Notes: generated from the letters alone by a model not told the origin. A stretch of 64,000 nucleotides of DNA from Acestrorhynchus altus (GCA_034509495.1 CM067506.1:17380828-17444827), one strand, 5' to 3'; positions 1 through 11,721 are shown, counted from the first letter of the stretch. Numbers and translations are program-made.

Positions 1-117
1 TTGCATTGCTGCTCCATGTTGCACCTTGGTTCCGGAGGAACGCAATTTCATTGCACTGTGTACCTGTACTCGGTTGTAATGACAATAAAAAAGCCTTGAC
101 CTTGACCTTGACTTTGA
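1..117 (+). mobile_element. LINE 3' tail (CR1/L2-like)
   Basis: This is the 3' end of a non-LTR retrotransposon that begins before the window. It carries a polyadenylation-type AATAAA at 84-89, followed by tandem CTTGAC hexamers at 95-117. A short tandem tail of this kind is usual for fish CR1/L2-type LINEs. No reverse transcriptase is in view. It abuts an LTR copy directly at about 119. Confidence 0.65.
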
Positions 118-118
118 C

Positions 119-387
119 GCTGGGTTGTATATTTATTGACAAGTTACATAGAAAACATACATAAACTATAACAGGATGCATAGACAAGTAACCAGGCAAA
201 CAAGAAGACCGACAAGGACTAACTGAGACAAGGGACTTATATACACAAGATAACATTAGACACGGCTGGGACATGATTACAAGAGGGACAGGCTTACCAA
301 TAGGACACAGCTGGGAATAGGCGGAGACAAGACCAAAACAAAACACATGCTGGAAGCATGTGTGAACACAAGACTCAAAAAGTGACA
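119..387 (-). mobile_element. LTR fragment, copy 1 (minus orientation)
   Basis: This non-coding repeat shares blocks with 52135-52437: a CGCTGGGTT-like start, TTTATT (AATAAA on the minus strand, 132-137), then CCAATAGGACACAGC, GGCGGAGA and CCAAAACAAAACACA in the same order. The right end is TGACA (383-387), so on the minus strand it begins TGTCAC, as fish LTRs often do. The left end lacks the roughly 50 bp present in the 52-kb copy. The missing part coincides with the LINE junction, which suggests the LINE inserted into this LTR. Confidence 0.6.
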
Positions 388-1572
388 GTGGTAAAGGTTG
401 TTGTGGCATCTAAAGGGTTAAAGTAATCTAAATCTAAAGGGTTAAAGGAAGGAATTTTTAATGTAATTCCTTATTTTCTCTTCACTGTACTTTCTGCTGC
501 TAATGTATTCATGAAGTGGGAGAAAGTAGGAGAAAACTGAAGAAAACATTACAATGTGCCAGTTTGACCTGTTGTGCACATATAGAAGCTAGAAAGCTTG
601 TTATAGCCATATGGCCCCTGTAAACAACTGTCTACTTGTCTATGTAAAATCCTGTTGTCCTTGTCTACAGCTACAGATTTGTTTTTCATTAAAAAATCAT
701 GGTGTTTACATTTAACACTTTAACAAATGCAACATTGTGTAACATTTTTATCTTAAAGGACCATCTATACCATCTCAATTATTACTACTCTTGACATGCT
801 GCCCACTGCACTTTGTTGAAGTGGGCAGGGAAACACTTTAGAAAACTCACAAGCATTACATTAAACCCAGCATTATTAATCTACTGCCTCAGTCCACATG
901 CTTTTTGCACTTTATAATTCTGTATCTCTCAGCTTGTTAAAAACAACCCCAACAACCTCTGTGCATGTCCATGAATCATGAGTCAGTTCCAATTTGTTAC
1001 ATTTTTACATCCCATGTTGTCGTCGTCATCAACACACTAAACAGAGAACAATGATTTGTGCACTTTGTTCAGCACTGGTCCCATCAGAATCAACACAGTA
1101 TTCATAATGAAGGCTACTATGTTCTCCATATTTGGGCAGAAAGGGCCTAAACTGGGTTCAGAGAGGGTCCTTACATAACTGCTACAGCACAAGAGTAGTT
1201 AATCTAGTTGTGGGTTGCAAGGTCAAGAAAGTATCCCTCACCTTCATTTGCCCCGTCATGTATAATCCTTCAGTAAACCCCAGCAGGTCTGGAAAACTCT
1301 TCTATGGTCAGCAGATTGTTACAATTCAACCAACCATTCCTTTCTTTAGCTACAGGAACTCTGTTCCTGCATATTCATTTGAAAAGAACAGACACAGTCC
1401 TGTTTCAGCGTGTGTCACACATGTATAGAGCTTACCCTAGCTTAGGTGTGTCCACTGGCACTTCCACAGCAAATCTGTCGATGAGTGGGGAGAATGTTGG
1501 GGGAATGCAGATGGTTTTTTCATTCATTTTAACTGTTAGAACTGCAGCATTGCATGTAGCAACCTGCAGCAA
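388..1572. other. No gene recognised
   Basis: AT-rich, apparently single-copy sequence. Two near-identical CTAAAGGGTTAAAG stretches lie at about 410-445. Short open frames at 1132-1612 have no domain or splice context and run into a CA repeat. Confidence 0.6.
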
Positions 1573-1573
1573 T

Positions 1574-1602
1574 CCACACACACACACACACACACACACA
1601 CA
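1574..1602. repeat. (CA)n microsatellite
   Basis: Uninterrupted CA dinucleotides. Confidence 0.95.
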
Positions 1603-1717
1603 GGCCACCTAGTCTGATATGGAGAGGGCAGTGATTAAAAAAGAAATCAAGTCATGAGACAGCGGAAAGGTCATCTTTCCCACTGACTTCAGATCAATGA
1701 CAGCCTTCCAGTTTAGA

Positions 1718-1830
1718 CATCAGAGAGAGAAAGAGAAAGAGAGGGCAAGAAAGAGAGAATCGGAGAATGAAAGAGCATCAGAAAGAGAAAATAGAGAAAC
1801 AAAGAAAAAGAGCAAGAGAGAGATAGAATC
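1718..1830. repeat. GA-rich imperfect microsatellite
   Basis: Purine-only tract of degenerate GAGAAA and GAGAGA units. Its complement reads as a Ser/Leu/Phe-rich open frame, which is an artefact. Confidence 0.85.
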
Positions 1831-1844
1831 ATTTAATTCTAATT

Positions 1845-1965
1845 GAAGATGGCTTTGGCTGTAATGGTGAGTCGGTGCCCAGCCGGCAACTCTGAGCGCA
1901 AGGGCAGGAAACAACCCTAGACAGGGCCCTAATCCATCGTAGGGCACGCACACACTAAGGGCCAC
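1845..1965 (-). repeat. SINE-like dispersed repeat fragment
   Basis: On the minus strand this reads as a region with 'GGTGACTCTAAAGTGGCCC' and 'GGGCCCTGTCTAGGGTG', followed by a tract about a cleaner of the CCTGCC type. That layout is typical of the tail of tRNA-derived fish SINEs. Its left part, with the polymerase III boxes, is not visible. Confidence 0.4.
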
Positions 1966-2039
1966 TTTAGAGTCACCAATTCACCAAGCATGCATGTCTT
2001 TAGCCTGGTCAAGCCTAGCTATGCTTGAAGGGCTCTTGC

Positions 2040-2320
2040 TACAGACTGTGTTTTCACCATTTCCATCAGCTACATAGGGGCTGGTCCATTTTTGGCTTTG
2101 TAGGCCAGCATCAAAGTTTTGAATCTAAAGTTCAGGTACAGGAAGCAAGTGAATAGAATGCAGCAGTGTACTTACATGCCTTATCTTAGGGACACTGAAG
2201 ACAAACCATGCCACCCCATTCTGGATCAGTTGCAAGAGCCTAAGAAGGCCAGCCAGAAGGGAGTTACAGCAGTGAAGTCTTGAAATGACAAGAGACTGAA
2301 CAAGCTCTTGAGTAGCTTTT
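2040..2320 (-). pseudogene. LINE reverse transcriptase C-terminal fragment
   Basis: Read on the minus strand, the frame gives LQLIQNGVAWFVFSVPK, then HVSTLLHSIHLLPVPEL, and after a one-base frame change FKTLMLAYKAKNGPAP. This series (LQ-IQN, LHWLPV-like, FK-L-LAYKA-NGPAP) is the conserved C-terminal stretch after the reverse transcriptase domain of fish CR1/L2-type LINE ORF2. It has an in-frame stop and a frameshift, and no RT catalytic block is nearby, so it is a dead fragment. Flanks show no clear ends. Confidence 0.65.
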
Positions 2321-2324
2321 CAAG

Positions 2325-3625
2325 AGAAATGGTTGGTTTCTATGGATATTGTAGAGGAGAAATCTGCATGACAGAGTCAAGTTTGCAATTTCAGTCAAGA
2401 ACGATAACTAGTCATCCCAATTACATCCCATGCTTCATGCTTCTGCTGATAAAGTGGCCAATAAATTCAATTTTAATATTGAATTTGAGCAAATTGCTAT
2501 TCAAAGAGTATTCTGTAAAACTATTAGCTAATAAATCAAGTAATATTCATTTTAATGACGTTGTATCTTTTACGGAACAGTGCAACTTCTGAAGGCTTTA
2601 GAGAGAACATCAGTTAACGCTTTCTGGATATCTCCTCTGAAGTACAGCTACTGATCTGTTTCCTCTGTATCTATTCCTGGGTTTTCAAAGTGTACTCAGA
2701 ATAATTAAGTGATCCCATGAAAATGAGTGCTCTGCTGTACAACATGTGTCAGATTAAATGATGCTTTCCTAAACATGGATTACTCTTTGTGTTGCACTAA
2801 ACTGAAGTGTTAATAGTGATAAACTGTTAGAAATGATCTTCAAGCCAAGTTTAAACTTGATCTGGGCCTGAGGCTCACAGTGGCGAAAGCAGGAATTCAA
2901 AGTGATCCATCAACATCCGAATAAATTATCATTTACATAGTGAGCTCAAAGGGCATTTTATCATATTGTTAGAACATGGATAACACATCATCAAGCTGAA
3001 GTTCTCAGCAGTGCATATATTTCTGGAAATACTTGCCCCAGAATCTCTGCAATATGAAAGATTCTCAATTCCCCCTGTGAAACTGTACCAAATCCAGGCT
3101 TCACTGTAGCACTCATGATGGCTGAAATTGTTGAAGCCAGTCCTCTCTCCATCATGCAAACTGTACAGCCAATCTGCAAGGATGGATACCAGCAGACGCC
3201 TCCTCGAAAGCATATGAAACTTGCCACTGCATGTTTTCAATCTACTGGAGCACTGAGGAGAATGCTAAGCACTCCACTCTGGCACACGACAATGCAGATG
3301 CCAGACTGGCTGCTACGTCGCATAGCGACAAGAGACAGAGAGAGGGTCCCTGTGTTCTTTCTTTCCAGGAAAGAATGAAATCAACTACGTCTTTACGTTG
3401 ACTGCAGCCGCAGATGCCACATGGCACAGGTGAGATGCAAACATCAGAGAGTCAGCTCTGATCCTTTACGACCAGACATACCTAGCTTCTTTACTTTATG
3501 TCAGGGCAGAACTACATTCTATATACAAGGGCAATAAAACGGAGATATTAAATGTTAAATGTTAATAAATAATACAGAAAATACAATACAATAAATGGGA
3601 TCCTTTGCTGGCTCACGGGCTGTTA
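2325..3625. other. No gene recognised
   Basis: Single-copy-looking DNA. Between 2991 and 3427 both strands carry short overlapping open frames with mixed codons. I could not match them to any family, and they lack splice-site support. Confidence 0.55.
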
Positions 3626-3629
3626 ACCA

Positions 3630-3785
3630 ATGGTCCCCGACCCTGGTCCTGGATACCCACTGTCTTTCACCTTTTTGTGATTCCCCTGCTTTGACATGTC
3701 CACTCAATATGGACTGGTAATTGAGTTGAATTTTTGGTCAGATGTTCTGGCTTATGGGCCTCCAGGACCAGGGTGGATGACTGAC
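3630..3785. mobile_element. Short palindromic repeat (MITE-like)
   Basis: A perfect 13-bp inverted repeat, CCCTGGTCCTGGA at 3641-3653 and TCCAGGACCAGGG at 3761-3773, closes a segment of about 130 bp. Short elements ending in CCTGGTCCTGGA are dispersed in many fish genomes. I saw no target duplication, so the class is unknown. Confidence 0.55.
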
Positions 3786-4303
3786 TGAGACATAGCAAGC
3801 AAAAGTGTAATAAAATACATTGTCACTGGAGAACACATCTCATTTACCTCCCTGGTCAGAAAGTGGTTGTATACGAATGAATGAATGAAATAACACTTAT
3901 ATAGCTCCTTTATAGATTCCCAAAATGCCTAGTATACCAAAGATCTCTGCCTCCATCTCCCGTGTAAGACCTTCAGTTCATGGTACATTGGTTCATTCAC
4001 AATTGTGAAACCCAACACAATTGTCAGGTACTGACACCTGTCTCACCTCCAGGTCAGACTCCTCAAAACATGGTGGGACCCTAGTGTATGCAGTAAGCTT
4101 GCTGTCTGACTCATGGTCACGGGCAGATCTACTGGCCTGGAAGGGCTGTGGTCTTGAGAAAAACAGCTGGGTGCCTGCAGCTGACATTCTAAACCTCTCT
4201 ATCATTTCTGACTTTCATTCCCCTCATTTGGACTGACTGGCCCAGTTTCAGGGTGTGGGGTGGGAATTCTGTAACATGTGACCTGGCCTGGACACAAGAG
4301 TTC

Positions 4304-4305
<2 letters not shown>

Positions 4306-4362
<57 letters not shown>
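4306..4362. repeat. (CA)n microsatellite
   Basis: About 28 uninterrupted CA units. Confidence 0.97.
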
Positions 4363-4366
<4 letters not shown>

Positions 4367-4436
4367 ATAAGCAATAAGCCCTAATCAACACCCATATTTA
4401 TACTCCCTTCTTTTTCTCTCTCTTTATTGTTGGCAT

Positions 4437-4670
4437 ATGCTGCGATTCCGAATGGTCTCTCTGATGTATGCCTTTATGGTTCATGGTTTTGTCTTTGGAT
4501 TTTTTTTTTTGACTGTTTGCTTTGTTACCTTATCTGCTAACCTAGCCATTCACTTCACTGTTCCTGCCCTGACCATGTGCTACTGTAGTATGCATTTGGA
4601 ACCATTGCTTCTGTTAAATAAAGACAAGCATATGGATCCTGCAAACCTGCATGACCCTGTATTATTACAC
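4437..4670 (+). mobile_element. Retroelement 3' end or LTR-like fragment
   Basis: Contains a T-rich tract, a CCTGCCCTGACCATGTGCTA block and a polyadenylation signal AATAAA at 4617-4622, followed by a C-rich, GT-rich stretch. This is the usual 3' half of a short fish LTR or non-LTR repeat. The 112-codon open frame here is hydrophobic from the T-rich DNA and I do not think it is a gene. No ends are visible. Confidence 0.35.
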
Positions 4671-5796
4671 AGTGTTGGAGACCACTTAATTGCTTATATC
4701 AGTAAATGGACCTGTAAATGTGACCAGTATTCCTCATACAAACATTCACATGCCCTGTGTGGGCACAGATTATAAATAGCATGGCTTACAATAAATGAGA
4801 TAAAGTTATTTTATTTCAGGCAAATGTCCCTCAAATTCCTAATGTGCCCAAGCTTCTCCTACACACTTATGGCAGAAACAGAATCTACCAATGAATAATC
4901 CAGGGAATTCTGTGTGAATATATTGTAAGGTCTATAAAAACTTATGAAATATGAATCAAGCAATCAATATGTATTAGTATTATTAGTATTATTATTAGTA
5001 TTAGTATTTTAGTGTTTGACTTGGATGCAAAAACGTTGCACTCATTGACTGCCTGAAGTCTGGTACCCATGGATGTGAACAAATAGAGCATAGTCCTTTG
5101 CCAGACCTTTACTGCAGTGACCTTCTGTTGCACCTTTTTGTGGGTCTTTTTATCTTCAGTTTTTTTCTTCGAATTAGCTCCCTATTCATCACACAGATTG
5201 AACAGTCTAACAAGGCTGTGTGGTGACATCACCAGAAAGGCCTCTTGAAATTGTGATGGGATACTTGAGGGAACTCAAATTTAATACATAAAAAGCTAAC
5301 ATTTCAAATGAGCTCTACTCTGGAAACTTTTTTTTGTTTTCTGCCATTTTTATGGCGCAGTTTTTCTTCCCTTTTTGTGTTGTACAAGTGCAGAGAACTG
5401 TGGGTAACTGAGGGCCAGAAAGGCTACATCAGTTGTGTCCTGTAAATCTCTCTGTAGGCTCCATTTCTCAGATGTATACAATGGGTCCTTCACTTTAGAA
5501 CAGCCTTCGGTATGTCGCCATCTGAGAACTGCAGCCTACCTCATTTGCAGCCTAGGCATTGAGACTCGGTTACATTTGAACCTATGAATATGGAATGGAA
5601 AATGCAATATTTTTGTTTAAACTCTTGAATTAGACCTGAAAATCTATGCTCCAGCTGTAGTGATTGCTTCATTTCAAATCCACTGATGTGACCATTGAGA
5701 GATAAATGTACAAATATTGTGTCACTGTGCAAATACTTATGGTCCTGAATGTACATCCTCTCATATGGCAAATGACAACTGAATAAGTGCATAAAC
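4671..5796. other. No gene; short ATT/AGT repeat inside
   Basis: AT-rich sequence. An imperfect TATTAG/TATT array lies at 4971-5013. Nothing else was recognised. Confidence 0.6.
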
Positions 5797-5805
5797 AATC
5801 ATGTA

Positions 5806-6211
5806 TAGGGCTGGGCAATGTGTCAATTTTTATATTGATATTGGTATATAAATAGGGCTAGATATGAGGTGAGGCAATATTGTTTATATCATGATTAAAA
5901 GTTTTTAAAGAATGTTTTTTCAGAATGATTTTCTGCTCACTTGATCTGCTCTGCCACCTGCTCTCAGCTCCTCCTCTATTGTGTTCTCCTCCACCCCATT
6001 CATGCTCTAATATATGCACTATGGGGTGGGCATAAGACTTAGTGTGTATAAAGAAAAATGGAGAACAATTTCAATGTTTAAATATAGTATAAAATGAAAG
6101 AAGCATTTCATGGGGTGTTCTTATATTTTCAAATTGTATTTTCACATCATATATTGCCATCCAGCTACAATATATCAGGATTGAATTTTTTGTCCATATT
6201 GCACAGCCCTA
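5806..6211. mobile_element. hAT-type MITE with 8-bp target duplication
   Basis: The left end TAGGGCTGGGCAAT (5806-5819) and the right end ATTGCACAGCCCTA (6198-6211) are inverted repeats with one mismatch in 14. They are flanked by ATCATGTA (5798-5805) and ATCATGCA (6212-6219), an 8-bp duplication with one mismatch. Eight-base duplications and TAGGGCTG-type ends fit the hAT superfamily. The 406-bp interior is AT-rich and non-coding, so the element is non-autonomous. Confidence 0.8.
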
Positions 6212-6337
6212 ATCATGCATACTGAAGAAATTATATCTTACACGTTAAATGTCAGTCTTACACTACATTTTACTGAGTGCGTCCTTTTTGATTGTTAATT
6301 GCAGCCTCACAGATGTCCTTGCTTTCAAAGGGCTGTT

Positions 6338-6338
<1 letters not shown>

Positions 6339-6408
<70 letters not shown>

Positions 6409-6421
6409 CAGACAGACAGAG
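6339..6421. repeat. Compound (GT)n-(GA)n-(GACA)n microsatellite
   Basis: GT units to about 6394, then GA units to about 6408, then GACA units. Confidence 0.95.
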
Positions 6422-6732
6422 GGAGTGAGAAGAAGTGAGAGGACATGGACTGTGAGTCAGGTACAGTAAAATGCTTGGATGCTTTCATGGCTGAGATTAG
6501 TCCAAGCCAAGGGTTAGAAAACAGGTGCTCTGTCTGAGCTGAGGCTCGTTTAATGTTTAATACATCAGATTGGACCAGTAACGCTACTTCTACACAGTGG
6601 AGCATCAGAATCCTCCCACAAAGAAATCTTCCCAAATAGAAAGAGGATGGGTTTTAAATGCAACTCTTTATGGAAAATCATCATCAAAAGGAAATCTTTC
6701 TCATTACGTCACTACAAAAAGTGCCCAAGGTA

Positions 6733-7268
6733 TAAGGTTCTGGTCATAAAATTAGAATATCACGAAAAAGTAGATTTATTTCAGTAATTCCATTCAAAAA
6801 GTGACATTTGTATATTATATTCATTCATTACACACAGACTGATATAATTCAAATGTTTATTTCTTTTAATTTTGATGATTATAACTGACAGTTAATGAAA
6901 ATCCCAAATTCAGTATCTCAGAAAATTAGAATTGTCACGTATAGTGTCCTGTGTAGTTATGTTATCTGGTATGTTATTTGGTATGTTATCTAGTGTGTTA
7001 TTAAAACCCCTGCAAGTACTTGTACTTCCATCTTACGTTTGTTCAGCACGAATTTCCTGACAAGAATATTGTAAAAAGGTTCAATATTCAAGACCCCTTG
7101 TGCCACATTCTAATCAGCTAATTAACTCAAAACACCTGCAAAGGCCTTTAAATGGTCTCTCTAGTTCTGTAGGCTACACAATGGGGAAGACTGCAGTTGT
7201 CCAAAAGGTGACCATTGACACCTTGCACAAGGAGGGCAAGACACACAATTTTATGACCAGCACCTGTA
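6733..7268. mobile_element. Tc1/mariner MITE (internally deleted), complete ends
   Basis: CTGGTCATAAAATT near the left end recurs inverted as AATTTTATGACCAG at 7247-7260. TA dinucleotides flank both ends (6731-6732, 7269-7270), as expected for Tc1/mariner insertion. The left part resembles the 5' end of an autonomous element, including text just upstream of and into a transposase start (ACTGCAGTTGTCCAAAAGG). It then jumps straight to the 3' terminal repeat, so nearly all of the transposase is deleted. A 130-bp solo LTR lies within it at 6933-7062. Confidence 0.8.
6933..7062 (+). mobile_element. Nested short solo LTR with 5-bp duplication
   Basis: Begins TGTCACG and ends CCTGACA. It is flanked by AGAAT on both sides (6928-6932 and 7063-7067), an exact 5-bp duplication. 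It contains an ATTAAA-type signal about two thirds of the way along. Removing it and one AGAAT restores a continuous host element (…AAAATTAGAATATTGT…). At 130 bp it is short for an LTR, so it may itself be deleted. Confidence 0.8.
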
Positions 7269-7374
7269 TAGTGTCACTGTCCTGCCATGAACTTGTATCT
7301 CCAAAATGCAGCTTTGCAGGAGAAGGAAAAGACCTATCTGCTTCTTCCTGAATAGGGAAATGGTGCATCCAGAG

Positions 7375-7556
7375 CTCACCTGGAGTCATCAGAAGGAATA
7401 CCCCTTAGACAGGGCACCAGACAATAGGACACCACACCATCACATTTTTGGGAGGTGTGAGCAGGGAAAACACATAGAACTCCTCACAAACCATGACCAG
7501 AGCAGGGATTGAACCCCCAACCCCAGGAGCAGTGCGACCCCAACCCCACTGTCATG
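7375..7556 (-). repeat. SINE-like repeat, tRNA-type head reversed
   Basis: It carries GGAGGTGTGAGCAGGGAAAA, ACACATAGAACTCCTCACA and then GGGATTGAACCCCCAACCCC. On the minus strand the last block is a box B-like GGTTCAATCCC motif. Order and orientation match tRNA-derived fish SINEs inserted backwards. Ends are vague and no poly(A)-side duplication was found. Confidence 0.45.
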
Positions 7557-9070
7557 TGTTTCTTGCCATGCCACCCTGGAAACTTTCAATGGAAGTCAAC
7601 TGATATTCTTTTAACTGAACTCCTCCAGTGCCCAAGAGGACCATTACTGTTGTCCTTTATTTTGTTATTTTTAGACATATCCTGTCCCTGGGAAACCTAA
7701 AAACATTTCAGAAAATCATTTTGGTGTTGATTATTATAAGTGTACCTCATCTTCATCACTGTGCCGATGCAGTTAACCTTCTGATGTTTAGATGAGGCCT
7801 TAAATCAAGTTCAGCTTCCCACACGCTATTCACTGAGGGTATCAATATCCTGGCCTCCTCCCTGTTCATTTATCTCTGCAGACCTCTTGGCCAGCAGGAC
7901 CATCACTCTGTCATGGTGACTAATGAACATTGATAGCCTTCCAGGAGGACAGTGGGTAATCCCTGGAGCATGTTGGGGAGACAGAAATCGATACACACTG
8001 CTTAATAACTGTCCATCTATCCAACCACTAATGCTGATGACCATTTGGTCAATCCAGCTGCCCACACACTGTCTTCTCTCCTCCCCCCTTTTGGCTATAT
8101 TTAATGAATTGTAAAGGTAATTTAAAACTGTGTGTGTGTATTCATGTGGGCCTCTGGCACACCACCTAGATTTAATTAAACTACTGTGTACTCTTCACTA
8201 GACGTAAAGCCTGTGTAAACTACACTCTCTTCCTCAGGAAAAAGGATACTTTTTAAATACTGATTACTTCTCACTGTTGACTTCATCTCAATATTGACTG
8301 CATTCACAAACTGTACTGTCTAAGCACAAAATGGGATTCAGCTCTACCCATTTTTCATAGTTGAAGTAAACATTTCATATAGGTCAAATGAACTACAGTA
8401 TTTAATGTCAGTACAAAAAAAGAAGATATGAATATTTGACCTGTTCCTTTGGTTTGGCCTACAAAACTTGTAATAGACAATAATGTGCTGCCACAGTAGA
8501 TCTGGTCATTCATGGACTCCATAAAACCTAGCACTATGAAGTTGCAGCAGATCCTTAAGTCCTGTAAACTGTGAAGTGGGACCTCCATGTATCCTTGATC
8601 CATCAATGATCCTTAGGTGCCCATGGCCCTGTTGTTGGTTCCCTGGATGTCCTTTCTTGTACCACTTTTCGTAACACACCACAAGACCTGTCTGATATTT
8701 AGGACCCAATTGTTCTTACCTAGTCATCTAGAGGTCTCAGTCTGGGCATTTTATATTAATTGACAACATTATATTAATAAGATTAGCACACATAAACTTA
8801 TCAAATAATGTTATTATGAAATTATTAGTAGTATTTTTTCAATAAGCCCCTCTGAGTTGGGTCTGTGTCAATAAAAACTCACAACAGACCCTGATAAATG
8901 TCTTGGAAACTGGTTCTGTTTTAGATATTTTAAAAGTTTAAAAAGCTCTCACAAAAACAAGATATAAACATGTGCTATGTGATTGTTCTTGCTGGATAAA
9001 CTATCCTGACATGGAGCTACTTCCACTAACAAATGAAACCCATATTCACAGTCAGTTTAATCTGTTTCTA
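7557..9070. other. No gene recognised
   Basis: Mixed-composition DNA with only short, unsupported open frames on both strands. Confidence 0.6.
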
Positions 9071-9074
9071 TTTT

Positions 9075-9315
9075 ATGTGTAGCTTCCAGAAAACAGCCTT
9101 GTGACTTGAAGCTTGTGGGCTTGATCCCCTGAACTGGCAGCACATGACTGACATGCCCTTGAGCAAGGCATTCAACCCCCCAACTGCTCCCTGGGCACCG
9201 TGAATAGGACTGCCCACCTCTCCTGGCAAACATGCTCACTGGCCCTTAGTCTGTATATTCATTAGTGTGTATGTGCATCACTGCATGGATGAGTAAAATA
9301 TATAAAGAGTTGTAT
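9075..9315 (+). mobile_element. SINE (family A), nearly full
   Basis: Contains a box B-like GGGCTTGATCCCCTGA, then CCCTTGAGCAAGGCATTCAA, CAACTGCTCCCTGGGC, CTGCCCACC and TCACTGGCCCTTAGT, and a tail ATTAGTGTGTATGTGCATCACTGC. The same tail occurs at 26400-26555 on the same strand. The tRNA-derived head points to a polymerase III SINE. Confidence 0.6.
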
Positions 9316-10800
9316 TTTATTAAATAAAGCATGTTATATGAATGAACTATGCAGGCATGATTTTTTCTGTACCCATATATCATTTGGCCTTCTAGGCCTG
9401 AGGGTTTTCTTCTGATGCTAGCACACAAACATAATTCCACATTCAGATGTATTTTACCAAACCCAACAGGGTAATAAACAAGACTCTATTCTGGTGGAAG
9501 ATTTTAATGAGTTAAAGTGCAAAGTCTTAGCAAAGCCTATCAGATGTTAGATAATACACTGACCCTGTTCCTGGAACATCCCTGCTCTACAAATTTTTGT
9601 TTTTTCCTTGCATATTATTTTCACAAATCCTATTGAAATCAAGAAGGGGAACATGTACAGATGTAGAGGTTTGGAAGCACCTCTGGACTGTTTTTATTTC
9701 TAGTGCTTGTACTGAAGGCATCAACAGCATAAGTTTTTGTTTGCTTGATGGTATTCCTAATTTATTTCCCAAAACTTATATATGCTTATATATATAAATG
9801 TGTGTAGTGTTAGTGCTGGTCACAGTTCACTGATTTAATGAAACAGTTTCATATCCTTCAGTAATGGCAAAGCCAGTGTAATTAATAACTATTCATTTTC
9901 TGAGGATCATACATGGTTTCTTTAAAAAATCAAGAAAATTAACATTGTTTTTCTTGCTTTTTTTGGAATAACTCTCTCCGGGCAGGCTTTGCATTAGAAT
10001 TTGTTTTGCGGTGACAATTTGACTGGATTCAAGACCATTAGTGAGGTCAGATCACCATCATTCTAGTTCCACAGTTCCCCACTGGGAGGCTTTATACACC
10101 TATGTATACATATTAACATATTTTACAACATTTTGTCCCATCTTTCGATGATTCACTATTTGTAGTCTGATGACATTAGTAGTTTTCTATAACAATGTAA
10201 ACATGGTGTCACTGGTGAGGGGGCCAAGTTGATGCTACTATTCCGAAGGTAGATTGTGCTTTGTTCATGTTGAAATATGGATTAATGATTAGTTAAGACT
10301 AATCAAAGAATGTTGTAACATGAATAAAAATAACATGATTGACACCTCTAGTATACATATAGTTAAATTTCTTGATTTTATTGATTCCTTAATTATTCAT
10401 TTAAAAATTTATCATTGTCTTCAATCTTAAGAAGGAGGAAATATTAATTAGTTATTTTTTATTTTGATATTGATATTGACAATCAATAGCCCCAACATAC
10501 ATACATGTCTATAGATATATATACAATGGGTCTCAATACTGATTCTATTCATCTTTGTAGCTCAGAGTGTCTGAAATACAGACTGAAGCTGAGGCCACTG
10601 CAAGGAAGAGTGGCTAACTCACTTTGCTGCCAAACCACCACTAATCACAACAATCTATACAGTAGATTCTTGGCCTCCACAAAGACGGCCTGGAAATGGG
10701 TTTTATTGAATAAAATGGAACAGGGCAAGGGAAGGAAGATAGAGAGATCTGGGGACTGAATTGCCTTGTAATTGCAAACTAACCAACAGTTGACTGCTCC
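9316..10800. other. No gene; AT-rich
   Basis: AT-rich sequence with short TA runs. I see nothing structured before the GT repeat. Confidence 0.6.
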
Positions 10801-10803
10801 TGA

Positions 10804-10804
<1 letters not shown>

Positions 10805-10879
<75 letters not shown>
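10805..10879. repeat. (TG)n microsatellite
   Basis: About 37 TG units. First of three long TG/CA tracts within 400 bp. Confidence 0.97.
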
Positions 10880-10880
<1 letters not shown>

Positions 10881-10997
10881 TGTGTTTGTGTGCTATCATG
10901 GTGATCTAAGCTGTCTTGTAAACATGCTGTTTGCGGTGGTGAGGAGGTGCTGTGGAGCGTGGAGCTGATAAATGAAACAACTGCAGTGTTTATATAG

Positions 10998-11029
<32 letters not shown>

Positions 11030-11042
11030 ACACACACACACA
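10998..11042. repeat. (CA)n microsatellite
   Basis: CA tract with one CATA interruption, in opposite phase to the TG tracts on either side. Confidence 0.95.
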
Positions 11043-11114
11043 TATGCACGCTCTCTCTCTCTAGCCAGGGCCAACACATTGCCTTTGTCTGTTTTTCCTG
11101 TTAGTACAGCCATC

Positions 11115-11116
<2 letters not shown>

Positions 11117-11190
<74 letters not shown>
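11117..11190. repeat. (TG)n microsatellite
   Basis: About 37 TG units. Confidence 0.97.
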
Positions 11191-11194
11191 GTAT

Positions 11195-11400
11195 GTGATG
11201 GGACTTTGATTCAAGCTAATTAACAAAGGTTTTGACCCAGACCTGTGGCCTGCGCGCTAACTCTTGGCCAAAGCTTTTCCTCTCTTTGTCAGTGACTGTC
11301 CACGGGTTGCCTGACAGAGCAATGTTTTAAACAGGCAGCAGGGTTTATTTGTAAACCACAGCCTTGCACAGATTTATACTTTTCCAAGTTTTCGAAGCTT
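11195..11400. promoter_or_regulatory. Candidate conserved non-coding element
   Basis: Non-repetitive, balanced composition. It holds CTAATTAACAAAGG (homeodomain TAAT and SOX/TCF-like ACAAAGG), a palindromic CTTGGCCAAAG and AAACCACA (RUNX-like). This is a guess from motif density; no coding frame is present. Confidence 0.25.
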
Positions 11401-11721
11401 TTACAGATACTGCATGGTGACTCTATTCCTGTTTAATACACACAATGGTCTTGTTAATGTAGCAGGTAAATTCAGTGGGTCACAGCAGGTGCAATCCTCA
11501 GTGTTCTGGCACCTAGATGTTACAGCAGGTACTTTAAGTATGGGAGATTTTTGTTCTAGCACATCTCACAGATTAACAGTGCACATGCACCCAAAACATG
11601 ACTCATTTGACCGGGTGAATTTCTACTGCTCCAAGGTCCAGTTGCCACAGATGTATAATAAATCAAGCACCAAGTCATGCATCTGTCCTTACGAACTTAT
11701 GTGAAAGAATGACCCGTTCTG

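Noticed and set aside
2991..3427. Overlapping open frames on both strands with fairly mixed composition
   Set aside because: No recognisable domain, no start or splice support, and no known transposon match that I could make from reading.
4437..4775. 112-codon hydrophobic frame as a small membrane protein
   Set aside because: The hydrophobic run comes from a T-rich tract, and the segment looks like a retroelement 3' end with AATAAA inside the frame.
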